This document shows positions 45,432 through 54,126 of a DNA stretch of 64,000 bases, one piece after another. The notes under the pieces were generated by a model, which was not told where the DNA came from, made no database searches, and worked only from the letters and a program-made list of their open reading frames with translations. Where the stretch lies: the NCBI RefSeq assembly GCF_040760005.1, contig NZ_CP099760.1, forward strand, positions 1,421,501 to 1,485,500, in the 5' to 3' direction. Origin of the DNA: Pseudomonas sp. stari2. GTDB lineage: Bacteria > Pseudomonadota > Gammaproteobacteria > Pseudomonadales > Pseudomonadaceae. The translations under genes were made by a program, and so were the position numbers. Each line of letters opens with the position of its first letter. Within the stretch, counting starts at the first letter, position 1.

Positions 45432-46214
45432 TCAGGCCGATACGCGCGGTATCGTGTCGTCGCTGCGCAGGGTGAAGATTTCGTAACCGGTGTCAGTGAC
45501 AAGCAAAGTGTGTTCCCACTGTGCCGACAGCTTGCGGTCCTTGGTGATCGCGGTCCAGCCGTCGCCCAGCACCTTGGTATCGGCCTTGCCCTGGTTGATC
45601 ATCGGTTCGATGGTGAAGGTCATGCCGGCTTTCAGTTCCATGCCGGTGCCGGCGCGGCCGTAGTGCAGGATCTGCGGCTCTTCGTGGAACACCTTGCCGA
45701 TACCGTGGCCGCAGAACTCACGCACCACGGAGAAACCGTTCTTTTCAGCGTGCTTCTGGATGATCTCGCCGATGTCACCGAGACGGCAGCCGGGTTTGAC
45801 GATCTCGATCGCCTTGTACATGCATTCCTGGGTAACCTGGGACAGGCGCTCGGCCCAGACCGGCACGGTGCCGACGTGGAACATGCGGCTGGTGTCGCCG
45901 TGGTAGCCGTCCTTGATCACAGTGACATCGATGTTCAGGGTGTCGCCGTTTTTCAGCGGCTTGTCGTTCGGGATGCCGTGGCAGACCACGTGGTTGATCG
46001 AGGTGCAGATCGACTTCGGGTAGCCCTTGTAGTTGAGCGGGGCAGGGATGGCCTTCTGTACGTCGACGATGTAATCGTGGCAGATCTGGTTCAGCTCATC
46101 GGTGGTCACGCCCGGCTTGACGTGTTCGGCAATCATTTCCAGCACGTCGGCGGCCAGTTTGCCGGCGACACGCATGCCAGCGATGTCCTCGGGGGTTTTG
46201 AGGGTGACGGTCAT
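45432..46214 (-). CDS. map: Type I methionine aminopeptidase
   Basis: Map removes the initiator Met from nascent proteins. The 260-residue protein has the five conserved metal ligands: Asp in NIDVTVIKDGYHGD, a His in FCGHGIGKVFHEEP, and Glu residues in TFTIEPMINQG and SAQWEHTLLVTDTG. Length is typical of the type I enzyme without a zinc-finger extension. It is divergent from rpsB, the conserved arrangement in Gammaproteobacteria. It is followed by glnD 39 bases downstream. Confidence 0.97.
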   Translation of the reverse strand: MTVTLKTPEDIAGMRVAGKLAADVLEMIAEHVKPGVTTDELNQICHDYIVDVQKAIPAPLNYKGYPKSICTSINHVVCHGIPNDKPLKNGDTLNIDVTVIKDGYHGDTSRMFHVGTVPVWAERLSQVTQECMYKAIEIVKPGCRLGDIGEIIQKHAEKNGFSVVREFCGHGIGKVFHEEPQILHYGRAGTGMELKAGMTFTIEPMINQGKADTKVLGDGWTAITKDRKLSAQWEHTLLVTDTGYEIFTLRSDDTIPRVSA

Positions 46215-46438
46215 ACAGGTTCTCTCTGCGCTCGGCGCTTGCTGATACGAACAGGGGCGCGGCTGTTGATTTGGCGGCCCCGAAAAACGCGATTCTAACA
46301 GACCAAAGGCGCAAATCCGCGCCTGCGTGCATCGCTTCTATCTATACAATGCGGTGCATTGTCCCGATTCCAAGGGGCTGGCGCCCATGTCCCTGACGCT
46401 ATTACAGATTCCGGGTTCCGTTTGCGCCCTTCCTGTGA

Positions 46439-46585
46439 TATAAAATGCGCCGCTTTCCGGGGATAGCCTCGAGAGCATTAACCCACACACGTGTCGACAC
46501 GATGACCTGGGTGCCTTCGATCCTCGGATCAGGGGTTGGTCATTGGGATACGTGGAGGCCCAACCCGACTTATCAAGGAACTATC
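46439..46585 (+). promoter_or_regulatory. rpsB promoter -10 and structured leader
   Basis: A TATAAAAT -10 lies at 46439-46446, leaving a leader of about 130 bases before rpsB. GGGTTGG (46533-46539) pairs with CCAACCC (46560-46566) to form a hairpin close to the ribosome-binding site AAGGAA. In E. coli and relatives the rpsB leader is the site of S2 autoregulation; the same role is inferred here. No clear -35 is seen. The rest of the 370-base map-rpsB space holds no gene. Confidence 0.6.
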
Positions 46586-47323
46586 ATGTCCCAAGTCAAC
46601 ATGCGCGATATGCTGAAGGCCGGTGTGCACTTCGGTCACCAAACCCGTTACTGGAATCCGAAAATGGGTAAGTACATTTTCGGCGCGCGTAACAAGATTC
46701 ACATCATCAACCTTGAAAAAACCCTGCCAATGTTCAACGAAGCTCTGACTTTCGTAGAGCGTCTGGCCCAGGGCAAAAACAAGATTCTGTTCGTCGGCAC
46801 CAAGCGTTCCGCTGGCAAGATCGTTGCTGAAGAAGCAGCACGTTGCGGTTCGCCGTACGTCGATCACCGCTGGTTGGGCGGCATGCTGACCAACTTCAAG
46901 ACCATCCGTGCTTCCATCAAGCGTCTGCGTGACCTTGAAGTACAAGCCGAAGACGGTACTTTCGCCAAGCTGACCAAGAAAGAAGCGCTGATGCGCTCCC
47001 GTGATCTTGAGAAGCTGGATCGCTCCCTGGGCGGCATCAAGGACATGGGCGGTCTGCCAGACGCACTGTTCGTGATCGACGTTGACCACGAGCGCATCGC
47101 GATCACCGAAGCCAACAAGCTGGGCATCCCGGTCATCGGCGTTGTCGATACCAACAGCAGCCCGGAAGGCGTTGACTACATCATCCCGGGCAACGATGAC
47201 GCAATCCGCGCTATCCAGCTGTACATGGGTTCGATGGCTGACGCTGTGATCCGTGGTCGCAACAATGTTGCTGGCGGCACTGTTGAGTTCGCAGCTGAAG
47301 AAACTCAGGCTGCAGCTGAGTAA
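46586..47323 (+). CDS. rpsB: 30S ribosomal protein S2
   Basis: S2 is a late-joining small-subunit protein needed to recruit S1. The 245-residue protein starts with [18 protein letters not shown], diagnostic for S2, and has [17 protein letters not shown] and [14 protein letters not shown] blocks (here [15 protein letters not shown]). The ATG at 46586 has AAGGAA at 6 bases. An in-frame extension upstream is the regulatory leader, not coding. It heads the long cluster to dnaE, with tsf next and an attenuator between. Confidence 0.98.
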   Translation: MSQVNMRDMLKAGVHFGHQTRYWNPKMGKYIFGARNKIHIINLEKTLPMFNEALTFVERLAQGKNKILFVGTKRSAGKIVAEEAARCGSPYVDHRWLGGMLTNFKTIRASIKRLRDLEVQAEDGTFAKLTKKEALMRSRDLEKLDRSLGGIKDMGGLPDALFVIDVDHERIAITEANKLGIPVIGVVDTNSSPEGVDYIIPGNDDAIRAIQLYMGSMADAVIRGRNNVAGGTVEFAAEETQAAAE

Positions 47324-47351
47324 TTGACGCCCTGGCGTTGACTCAGTAAGC

Positions 47352-47378
47352 AAAAAGGGGGCTTGGCCCCCTTTTTGC
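47352..47378 (+). terminator. Terminator/attenuator between rpsB and tsf
   Basis: AAAAAGGGGGC and GCCCCCTTTTT form a perfect stem with a short loop and T tail, 28 bases after rpsB. In E. coli a hairpin at this point lowers tsf expression relative to rpsB, so partial read-through is likely here. Confidence 0.85.
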
Positions 47379-47513
47379 CACCTCGAAAACCATCTGTCGG
47401 CAGCGCAGCTACAGCATCTGTAACGTGCAGCGGCTACAAACAGGTTCGGGAAGAATTGATCGCCCGTTCGATCGGGTGGAATGGTTGAAAACCTATCCAA
47501 GAGGAATTTGAAA

Positions 47514-48377
47514 ATGGCAGCAATTACTGCAGCGTTGGTCAAAGAACTGCGCGAGCGTACCGGCGAAGGCATGATGGATTGCAAGAAGGCCCTGGAAAAG
47601 GCTGGCGGCGACATCGAAAAAGCCATTGATGACATGCGTGCTTCGGGCGCCATCAAGGCTGCCAAGAAGGCTGGCAACGTTGCCGCTGAAGGCGCTATCG
47701 CTGTCAAGGCTGACGGCAAGTCCGCTGTTCTGCTGGAAGTGAACTCGCAGACCGACTTCCTGGCCCTGCAGGACGACTTCAAGAACTTCGTCAGCGAAAG
47801 CCTCGAAGAAGCCTTCGCTCAGAAGCTGACCGACGCGGCTCCGCTGATCGCTTCGCGTGAAGCAGCTCGTGAAGCCCTGGTTGCCAAGTGTGGCGAAAAC
47901 GTCAACATCCGTCGTCTGGCGCGTGTTGAAGGTGACGTTGTAGGCGCTTACCTGCACGGCAACAAGATTGGTGCAGTGGTTGTTCTGAAAGGCGGCGACG
48001 TCGACCTGGCCAAGAACATCGCTATGCACGTTGCAGCTTCGAACCCAGAGTTTCTGGACGCGTCGGAAATCTCCCCCGAGGCCATCGAGCGCGAGAAGAA
48101 CGTATTCCTGCAGCTGAATGCCGACAAGATCGCCGGCAAGCCGGAAAACATCGTTGAGAACATGATCAACGGTCGTATCACCAAGTTCAAAGCCGAAGCC
48201 TCGCTGAAAGAGCAAGCCTTCGTCATGAATCCTGAAGTCAAGGTTGGCGAGCTGGCCAAGAAAGCCGGTGCCGAAATCGTTTCCTTCACCTACTTCAAAG
48301 TGGGCGAAGGCATCGAGAAGCCAGTTGATGACTTCGCTGCCGAAGTTGCCGCTCAAGTGGCTGCCGCCAAGCAATAA
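47514..48377 (+). CDS. tsf: Elongation factor Ts
   Basis: EF-Ts is the nucleotide exchange factor for EF-Tu. The 287-residue protein starts MAAITAALVKELRERTG and has the N-domain TGEGMMDCKKALEKAGG, then the core contact region ANSQTDF-type (here LEVNSQTDFLALQDDF). The start was set at ATG 47514, with GAGG 9 bases upstream, over an in-frame ATG at 47481 that would add an atypical extension. It is followed by a terminator before pyrH. Confidence 0.98.
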   Translation: MAAITAALVKELRERTGEGMMDCKKALEKAGGDIEKAIDDMRASGAIKAAKKAGNVAAEGAIAVKADGKSAVLLEVNSQTDFLALQDDFKNFVSESLEEAFAQKLTDAAPLIASREAAREALVAKCGENVNIRRLARVEGDVVGAYLHGNKIGAVVVLKGGDVDLAKNIAMHVAASNPEFLDASEISPEAIEREKNVFLQLNADKIAGKPENIVENMINGRITKFKAEASLKEQAFVMNPEVKVGELAKKAGAEIVSFTYFKVGEGIEKPVDDFAAEVAAQVAAAKQ

Positions 48378-48400
48378 GACGGTTTTTCAACTGTCGCCCG

Positions 48401-48436
48401 AAAGAGGCTGCCCGCTCACGCGCGCAGCCTCTTTTC
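48401..48436 (+). terminator. Terminator after tsf
   Basis: AAAGAGGCTGC and GCAGCCTCTTT form a perfect 11-bp stem with a 12-base loop, followed by TTCAG. It lies 23 bases after the tsf stop, so pyrH onward probably has an additional promoter in the 150 bases that follow; I cannot assign one. Confidence 0.8.
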
Positions 48437-48586
48437 AGATAGGGTTACCAATTTTTAATTGGTTTCCCCTTGGAACTGACTTACAAAGCCATGTTCCGAT
48501 GGCGCTGAAGCAGCGCCACGCTAGAGTGAACGCAGCTGCAAACAGCTCGCAAAGAATTTTTAAATACGCCGCAGGAGAGATTCGCA

Positions 48587-49330
48587 ATGGCTCAGCAGGG
48601 CAGTGGTTATCAGGCTCGCTATAAACGCATTCTACTCAAGCTTAGCGGCGAGGCCCTGATGGGCTCGGAAGAGTTCGGGATCGATCCGAAAGTACTGGAC
48701 CGCATGGCGCTGGAAGTCGGCCAACTGGTCGGCATCGGCGTTCAGGTTGGACTGGTGATCGGCGGCGGCAACCTGTTCCGCGGTGAAGCGCTGAGCAAGG
48801 CCGGCATGGATCGGGTCACCGGCGACCACATGGGCATGCTGGCCACTGTGATGAACGCCCTGGCCATGCGCGATGCGCTGGAACGTGCCAATATCTCGGC
48901 CATCGTGATGTCGGCCATTTCCATGGTGGGGGTGACCGATCACTATGATCGTCGCAAGGCCATGCGCCACCTGAACTCCAAGGACGTGGTGATTTTCGCG
49001 GCCGGTACCGGCAATCCGTTCTTTACCACGGATTCGGCGGCCTGCCTGCGTGCCATCGAGATCGATGCGGACGTCGTGCTCAAAGCGACCAAGGTCGATG
49101 GCGTCTACACCGCTGACCCGTTCAAAGACCCGCATGCCGAGAAGTTCGATCATCTGACTTATGATGAAGTACTGGATCGCAAGCTGGGTGTAATGGATCT
49201 GACGGCCATTTGCCTGTGCCGCGACCACAAGATGCCGCTGCGCGTATTCAACATGAACAAGCCTGGTGCCCTGCTGAACATCGTTCATGGCGGCGCTGAA
49301 GGCACCCTGATCGAGGAAGGTCAACAATGA
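48587..49330 (+). CDS. pyrH: Uridylate kinase
   Basis: PyrH phosphorylates UMP to UDP. The 247-residue amino-acid-kinase-fold protein has [14 protein letters not shown] at the start, [12 protein letters not shown] in the nucleotide-binding loop and [20 protein letters not shown] near residue 150, all diagnostic. AGGAG lies 9 bases before the ATG. Its stop overlaps the frr start (ATGA). The linkage to frr and the tsf side is conserved widely in bacteria. Confidence 0.98.
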   Translation: MAQQGSGYQARYKRILLKLSGEALMGSEEFGIDPKVLDRMALEVGQLVGIGVQVGLVIGGGNLFRGEALSKAGMDRVTGDHMGMLATVMNALAMRDALERANISAIVMSAISMVGVTDHYDRRKAMRHLNSKDVVIFAAGTGNPFFTTDSAACLRAIEIDADVVLKATKVDGVYTADPFKDPHAEKFDHLTYDEVLDRKLGVMDLTAICLCRDHKMPLRVFNMNKPGALLNIVHGGAEGTLIEEGQQ

Positions 49331-49884
49331 TCAACGAAATCAAGAAAGACGCTCAAGAGCGCATGAAAAAGTCGATCGAGTCGCTGAGCCATGCATTCGG
49401 CCAGATTCGTACCGGCAAGGCTCACCCGAGTATTCTGGGTAGCGTGATGGTTCCTTACTACGGTGCTGATACCCCTTTGAGCGGTGTTGCCAACGTCACG
49501 GTGAAAGACTCCCGTACCCTGCAAGTCGTGCCTTTCGAGCGCAACATGCTCACGGCAGTCGACAAGGCGATCATGAACGCCGGCCTGAACCTGAACCCGA
49601 CCAACCTGGGTGAGTTGCTGCTGGTTTCCATGCCGGCTTTGACTGAAGAAACCCGAAAGGGCTTCACCAAGCAGGCCCGTGCTGCCGCTGAAGACGCTCG
49701 TGTCGCGGTACGCAACATTCGTCGCGATGCGCTGGGCGATCTGAAGAAACTGGTCAAGGACAAGGAAATCAGCGAAGACGAAGAGCGCCGTGCAGCGGCT
49801 GATATCCAGAAACTGACCGATAAGGCTGAAGCGGATATCGACGCGGCTACCAAGGAAAAAGAAGCGGATCTGATGGCCGTTTAA
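49327..49884 (+). CDS. frr: Ribosome recycling factor
   Basis: RRF splits the post-termination ribosome together with EF-G. The 185-residue length is typical of the family. [10 protein letters not shown] and the C-terminal helical bundle part ([20 protein letters not shown]) identify it. Translation is coupled to pyrH through the ATGA overlap. uppS begins 13 bases downstream, so it is in the same transcript. Confidence 0.98.
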   Translation: MINEIKKDAQERMKKSIESLSHAFGQIRTGKAHPSILGSVMVPYYGADTPLSGVANVTVKDSRTLQVVPFERNMLTAVDKAIMNAGLNLNPTNLGELLLVSMPALTEETRKGFTKQARAAAEDARVAVRNIRRDALGDLKKLVKDKEISEDEERRAAADIQKLTDKAEADIDAATKEKEADLMAV

Positions 49885-49897
49885 GGGTCGAGTTTTA

Positions 49898-50653
49898 ATG
49901 GACAAGACCAAGCAGACTGCGCCGTCCGCGGTGCCGCGCCATGTCGCGATCATCATGGATGGTAACAATCGCTGGGCGAAAAAACGCTTTATGCCGGGTG
50001 TCGCCGGGCATAAAGCGGGCGTGGACGCTGTTCGGGCGGTGATCGAGGTGTGTGCCGAGGCCGGGGTCGAGGTGCTGACCCTGTTCGCCTTCTCCAGTGA
50101 AAACTGGCAGCGTCCGGCTGATGAGGTCAGTGCCTTGATGGATCTGTTCTTCAAGGCGTTGCGTCGTGAGGCCAAGCGCCTCAACGACAACAACATCAGT
50201 TTGCGCATCATTGGCGACCGCTCGCGTTTTCATCCAGAGCTTCAGGCTGCCATGCGCGAGGCTGAGGCCATGACTGCAGGCAGCAATCGCTTCATTCTGC
50301 AGATCGCCGCCAACTACGGCGGTCAGTGGGATATCGCGCAAGCTGCGCAGCGTCTGGCTCGCGAGGTTCAGGCCGGGCATCTGCGTCCGGAAGACATCAC
50401 GCCGGATCTGCTGCAAACCTGTCTGGCGACCGGTGACCTGCCGCTGCCGGATCTGTGCATCCGCACTGGCGGCGAGCACCGCATCAGCAACTTCCTGCTG
50501 TGGCAACTGGCTTATGCCGAGTTGTACTTCTCCGACCTGTTCTGGCCGGACTTCAAACACGATGCCATGCGTACTGCGCTGGCCGATTTCGCTTCGCGTC
50601 AGCGTCGCTTCGGTAAAACGAGCGAGCAGATCGAAGCTGGAGCCCGGGTTTAA
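49898..50653 (+). CDS. uppS: Undecaprenyl diphosphate synthase
   Basis: UppS condenses isopentenyl units onto farnesyl diphosphate to give the C55 carrier for peptidoglycan and O antigen. The 251-residue cis-prenyltransferase shows IIMDGNNRWAKKR with catalytic Asp21, LTLFAFSSENWQRP, and RTGGEHRISNFLLWQ with the diphosphate-binding Arg set. Its stop overlaps the cdsA start by one base (TAATG). It is soluble or membrane-associated. Confidence 0.97.
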   Translation: MDKTKQTAPSAVPRHVAIIMDGNNRWAKKRFMPGVAGHKAGVDAVRAVIEVCAEAGVEVLTLFAFSSENWQRPADEVSALMDLFFKALRREAKRLNDNNISLRIIGDRSRFHPELQAAMREAEAMTAGSNRFILQIAANYGGQWDIAQAAQRLAREVQAGHLRPEDITPDLLQTCLATGDLPLPDLCIRTGGEHRISNFLLWQLAYAELYFSDLFWPDFKHDAMRTALADFASRQRRFGKTSEQIEAGARV

Positions 50654-51459
50654 TGCTTAAACAACGAATCATCACTGCGCTGATCCTGCTGCCGATCGCT
50701 CTGGGCGGTTTTTTTCTGCTTGAGGGCTCCGGTTTTGCGCTGTTTATCGGGCTGGTCGTGACGCTTGGTGCCTGGGAATGGGCGCGTCTGGCCGGTTTTA
50801 CCGCGCAACCGTTTCGTGTCGGCTATGCGACGGTAGTCGCGCTGATGCTGTTCATCATGTACATCTTGCCGGGGCTGGCACCTTGGGTGCTGGGTGCCTC
50901 GGTGATCTGGTGGGCGGTAGCGACGTGGCTGGTGCTGACGTATCCGCGCTCCAGTGAGCGCTGGGCCAGTGCCGCCAGCAAGCTGGTGATCGGTTTGTTG
51001 ATTCTTCTGCCTGCCTGGCAAGGTCTGATCCAGATCAAGCAATACCCGCTCGGCAACTGGCTGATCATGGCGGTGATGGTGCTGGTCTGGGGCGCTGATA
51101 TCGGTGCCTATTTCTCCGGCCGTGCTTTCGGCAAGCGCAAGCTTGCCCCGCAAGTCAGCCCTGGAAAAAGCTGGGAAGGCGTGTATGGCGGTCTGGCACT
51201 GAGTCTCGTGATCACGACACTGGTAGCCCTGTTTCGTGACTGGACGGTGGCGCAACTGTTCAAGGGGCTGATCGGTGCCGCATTGATCGTGTTCATCTCG
51301 GTGGTGGGCGATCTGACTGAAAGCATGTTCAAGCGTCAGTCCGGTATCAAGGACAGCAGCAATCTGCTGCCGGGCCATGGCGGCATACTGGACCGCATTG
51401 ACAGCCTGACGGCCGCGATCCCGGTATTCGCCGTGCTGTTGTGGATGGCAGCACCGTGA
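50653..51459 (+). CDS. cdsA: Phosphatidate cytidylyltransferase
   Basis: CdsA makes CDP-diacylglycerol from phosphatidate and CTP, the branch point of phospholipid synthesis. The 268-residue membrane protein has about eight hydrophobic segments and the CDP-DAG synthase signature near the C terminus: [20 protein letters not shown] then [11 protein letters not shown]. Its first codon overlaps the uppS stop, and its TGA overlaps the dxr GTG start (GTGA), so three genes are translationally linked. Length is normal. Confidence 0.96.
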   Translation: MLKQRIITALILLPIALGGFFLLEGSGFALFIGLVVTLGAWEWARLAGFTAQPFRVGYATVVALMLFIMYILPGLAPWVLGASVIWWAVATWLVLTYPRSSERWASAASKLVIGLLILLPAWQGLIQIKQYPLGNWLIMAVMVLVWGADIGAYFSGRAFGKRKLAPQVSPGKSWEGVYGGLALSLVITTLVALFRDWTVAQLFKGLIGAALIVFISVVGDLTESMFKRQSGIKDSSNLLPGHGGILDRIDSLTAAIPVFAVLLWMAAP

Positions 51460-52646
51460 GCCGCCCACAGCAGGTCACTGTTCTGGGGGCGACCGGCTCG
51501 ATCGGTCTGAGCACGCTGGATGTCATCGCTCGTCACCCTGAGCGTTATCAGGTGTTTGCGCTCAGTGGCTTTACACGTCTGAGTGAGCTGTTTGCCTTGT
51601 GCGTGCGCCATGTGCCGCAGTTTGCGGTGGTGCCAGAAGTCGCTGCTGCTCGTGGTTTGCAGGACGACTTGCGTGCCGCTGGTTTGTCGACTCGGGTGCT
51701 GGTGGGGGAGGAGGGGCTGTGCCAGGTCGCGGCTGCTCCTGAGGTGGATGCTGTGATGGCGGCCATTGTCGGCGCCGCCGGCTTGCGTCCGACCCTTGCG
51801 GCCGTCGAGGCGGGCAAGAAGATTCTCCTGGCCAACAAGGAGGCGCTGGTGATGTCCGGCGCCTTGTTCATGGAGGCGGTGCGCAAGAGCGGTTCGGTCT
51901 TGCTGCCCATCGACAGTGAGCACAACGCGATTTTTCAGTGCATGCCGCAGGATTTCGCTCGTGGACTGAGCAATGTCGGCGTGCGTCGGATTTTGCTGAC
52001 AGCCTCTGGTGGTCCTTTCCGGCAGACGCCGATGGCTGAACTGGCGCATGTTTCTCCCGATCAGGCCTGTGCTCATCCTAACTGGTCCATGGGTCGCAAG
52101 ATTTCCGTGGATTCGGCCAGCATGATGAACAAGGGGCTCGAGCTGATCGAAGCCTGCTGGCTGTTCGATGCCCGGCCGTCGCAAGTCGAAGTGGTGATCC
52201 ATCCACAGAGCGTGATTCACTCTCTGGTCGACTACGTAGATGGCTCGGTACTGGCGCAGCTGGGTAATCCCGACATGCGTACACCGATCGCCAATGCGCT
52301 GGCCTGGCCTGAACGCATTGATTCTGGCGTGGCGCCACTGGACCTGTTTGCCATCGCACGCCTGGACTTCGAGGCGCCCGATGAGGAACGCTTCCCGTGT
52401 CTGCGGCTTGCCCGTCAGGCAGCCGAGGCTGGCAACAGTGCACCTGCCATGCTCAATGCCGCGAATGAAGTCGCGGTGGCGGCGTTTCTCGACGGGCGGG
52501 TTCGCTATCTCGAAATCGCGAGTATCATCGAGGAGGTGTTGAATCTCGAGCCGGTGGTTGCGCTGAATGATCTCGATGCGGTGTTCACGGCGGACGCGGC
52601 AGCACGTACGCTCGCCGGGCAATGGCTGGCTCGTCACGGTCGATAG
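51456..52646 (+). CDS. dxr: 1-deoxy-D-xylulose 5-phosphate reductoisomerase
   Basis: Dxr (IspC) converts DXP to MEP, the committed step of the MEP isoprenoid pathway feeding uppS. The 396-residue protein has the NADPH motif [16 protein letters not shown], the metal/substrate segment [11 protein letters not shown] and [14 protein letters not shown]. The GTG at 51456 was chosen because it overlaps the cdsA stop and starts at the conserved N terminus; the ATG at 51441 is in cdsA and would add five residues. It is followed by rseP 53 bases downstream. Confidence 0.96.
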   Translation: MSRPQQVTVLGATGSIGLSTLDVIARHPERYQVFALSGFTRLSELFALCVRHVPQFAVVPEVAAARGLQDDLRAAGLSTRVLVGEEGLCQVAAAPEVDAVMAAIVGAAGLRPTLAAVEAGKKILLANKEALVMSGALFMEAVRKSGSVLLPIDSEHNAIFQCMPQDFARGLSNVGVRRILLTASGGPFRQTPMAELAHVSPDQACAHPNWSMGRKISVDSASMMNKGLELIEACWLFDARPSQVEVVIHPQSVIHSLVDYVDGSVLAQLGNPDMRTPIANALAWPERIDSGVAPLDLFAIARLDFEAPDEERFPCLRLARQAAEAGNSAPAMLNAANEVAVAAFLDGRVRYLEIASIIEEVLNLEPVVALNDLDAVFTADAAARTLAGQWLARHGR

Positions 52647-52699
52647 GCCCAGCGGTACATGGCTTCATGCGGCATAGAACAGGATTGCGGAGAAAGTAG

Positions 52700-54052
52700 A
52701 TGAGCGCGCTCTATATGATTGCCGGCACCCTGATCGCCCTGGGTGTGCTGGTCACCTTTCACGAATTCGGCCACTTCTGGGTCGCGCGTCGCTGTGGCGT
52801 CAAGGTTCTGCGCTTTTCCGTGGGCTTCGGCATGCCGTTGCTGCGCTGGCATGACAAGCAGGGGACCGAGTTTGTCGTCGCAGCCATTCCGCTGGGTGGC
52901 TACGTCAAGATGCTCGATGAGCGTGAAGGTGAAGTGCCCGCTGATCAGCTTCATTTGTCTTTCAATCGCAAGTCCGTTCGCCAGCGTATTGCTATCGTGG
53001 CGGCTGGTCCGGTCGCCAACTTCCTGCTGGCCATGGTGTTCTTCTGGGTGCTGGCCATGCTCGGCAGTGAACAGGTCCGTCCGGTCATCGGAGCAGTCGA
53101 GTCCGGCAGCATTGCAGCGAAAGCCGGCCTTAATGCAGGTCAGGAAATCGTCGCCATCGACGGTGAACCGACTTCGGGCTGGGCGGCGGTCAATCTGCAG
53201 CTGGTACGTCGCCTGGGGGAAAGCGGCTCCCTGCAGGTGCTGGTGCGTGAGCAGGGCTCTACGGCCGATTCACCGCGTGAGCTTGCACTGGATCACTGGC
53301 TCAAGGGTGCCGACGAGCCGGATCCGATTCGCTCCCTGGGTATCCGCCCATGGCGTCCTGCTTTGCCGCCGATTCTCGCTGAGCTCGATCCGAAAGGCCC
53401 GGCCCAGGCAGCCGGGTTGAAGACCGGTGATCGTCTGCTGGCGCTGGATGGCAAGGCGCTGGATGACTGGCAACAAGTGGTCGACACCGTTCGTACGCGT
53501 CCTGATACCAAAATCATGCTGCACGTCGAGCGCGACGGTGCTCAAATCGACGTCCCCGTGACGTTGGCCGCACGCGGCGAGAGCAAGTCGCCAAGTGGTT
53601 ATCTTGGGGCGGGAGTGAAAGCTGTCGACTGGCCGCCGGAGATGATCCGCGAGGTCAGCTACGGTCCTTTGGCCGCGATTGGCGAGGGTGCGCGTCGTAC
53701 CTGGACCATGAGCGTCCTGACGCTGGATTCACTGAAGAAAATGCTGTTCGGCGAGCTCTCGGTAAAAAACTTGAGTGGACCGATAACCATTGCTAAAGTG
53801 GCGGGCGCTTCTGCCCAGTCGGGTGTCGCTGATTTCCTGAATTTCCTTGCTTATCTGAGTATTAGCCTGGGGGTTCTGAATTTGCTGCCCATTCCTGTAC
53901 TGGATGGGGGGCATTTGTTGTTTTATCTGATCGAGTGGGCGCGTGGTCGTCCCTTGTCGGATCGGGTGCAAGGTTGGGGGATACAGATCGGTATCAGTTT
54001 GGTGGTCGGGGTGATGTTGCTTGCTCTGGTCAACGATCTGGGTCGACTGTAA
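52700..54052 (+). CDS. rseP: Site-2 zinc protease RseP (MucP)
   Basis: RseP cuts the anti-sigma factor MucA/RseA inside the membrane, releasing AlgU/RpoE. The 450-residue protein has the HExxH motif HEFGH (21-25) in the first membrane helix, two PDZ domains in the middle (around residues 110-310), and the second zinc-site motif LLPIPVLDGGHL near the C terminus. In Pseudomonas the gene is also called mucP. It lies upstream of bamA with a hairpin in between. AlgU released by this protease could act on the lptF promoter at 8.6 kb. Confidence 0.95.
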   Translation: MSALYMIAGTLIALGVLVTFHEFGHFWVARRCGVKVLRFSVGFGMPLLRWHDKQGTEFVVAAIPLGGYVKMLDEREGEVPADQLHLSFNRKSVRQRIAIVAAGPVANFLLAMVFFWVLAMLGSEQVRPVIGAVESGSIAAKAGLNAGQEIVAIDGEPTSGWAAVNLQLVRRLGESGSLQVLVREQGSTADSPRELALDHWLKGADEPDPIRSLGIRPWRPALPPILAELDPKGPAQAAGLKTGDRLLALDGKALDDWQQVVDTVRTRPDTKIMLHVERDGAQIDVPVTLAARGESKSPSGYLGAGVKAVDWPPEMIREVSYGPLAAIGEGARRTWTMSVLTLDSLKKMLFGELSVKNLSGPITIAKVAGASAQSGVADFLNFLAYLSISLGVLNLLPIPVLDGGHLLFYLIEWARGRPLSDRVQGWGIQIGISLVVGVMLLALVNDLGRL

Positions 54053-54072
54053 CGCTTCGCTGAATTGCGAAT

Positions 54073-54099
54073 CTGCCGCATTTTGCGGCAGTTTGTTTA
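54073..54099 (+). terminator. Hairpin terminator/attenuator between rseP and bamA
   Basis: CTGCCGCA and TGCGGCAG form a perfect 8-bp stem with a 3-base loop, followed by TTTGTTTAT. It starts 21 bases after rseP. It may reduce read-through into bamA rather than fully stop it, since bamA starts 27 bases later. Confidence 0.75.
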
Positions 54100-54126
54100 T
54101 TGCCAGTTGGAATAAGAAAGGACTTC

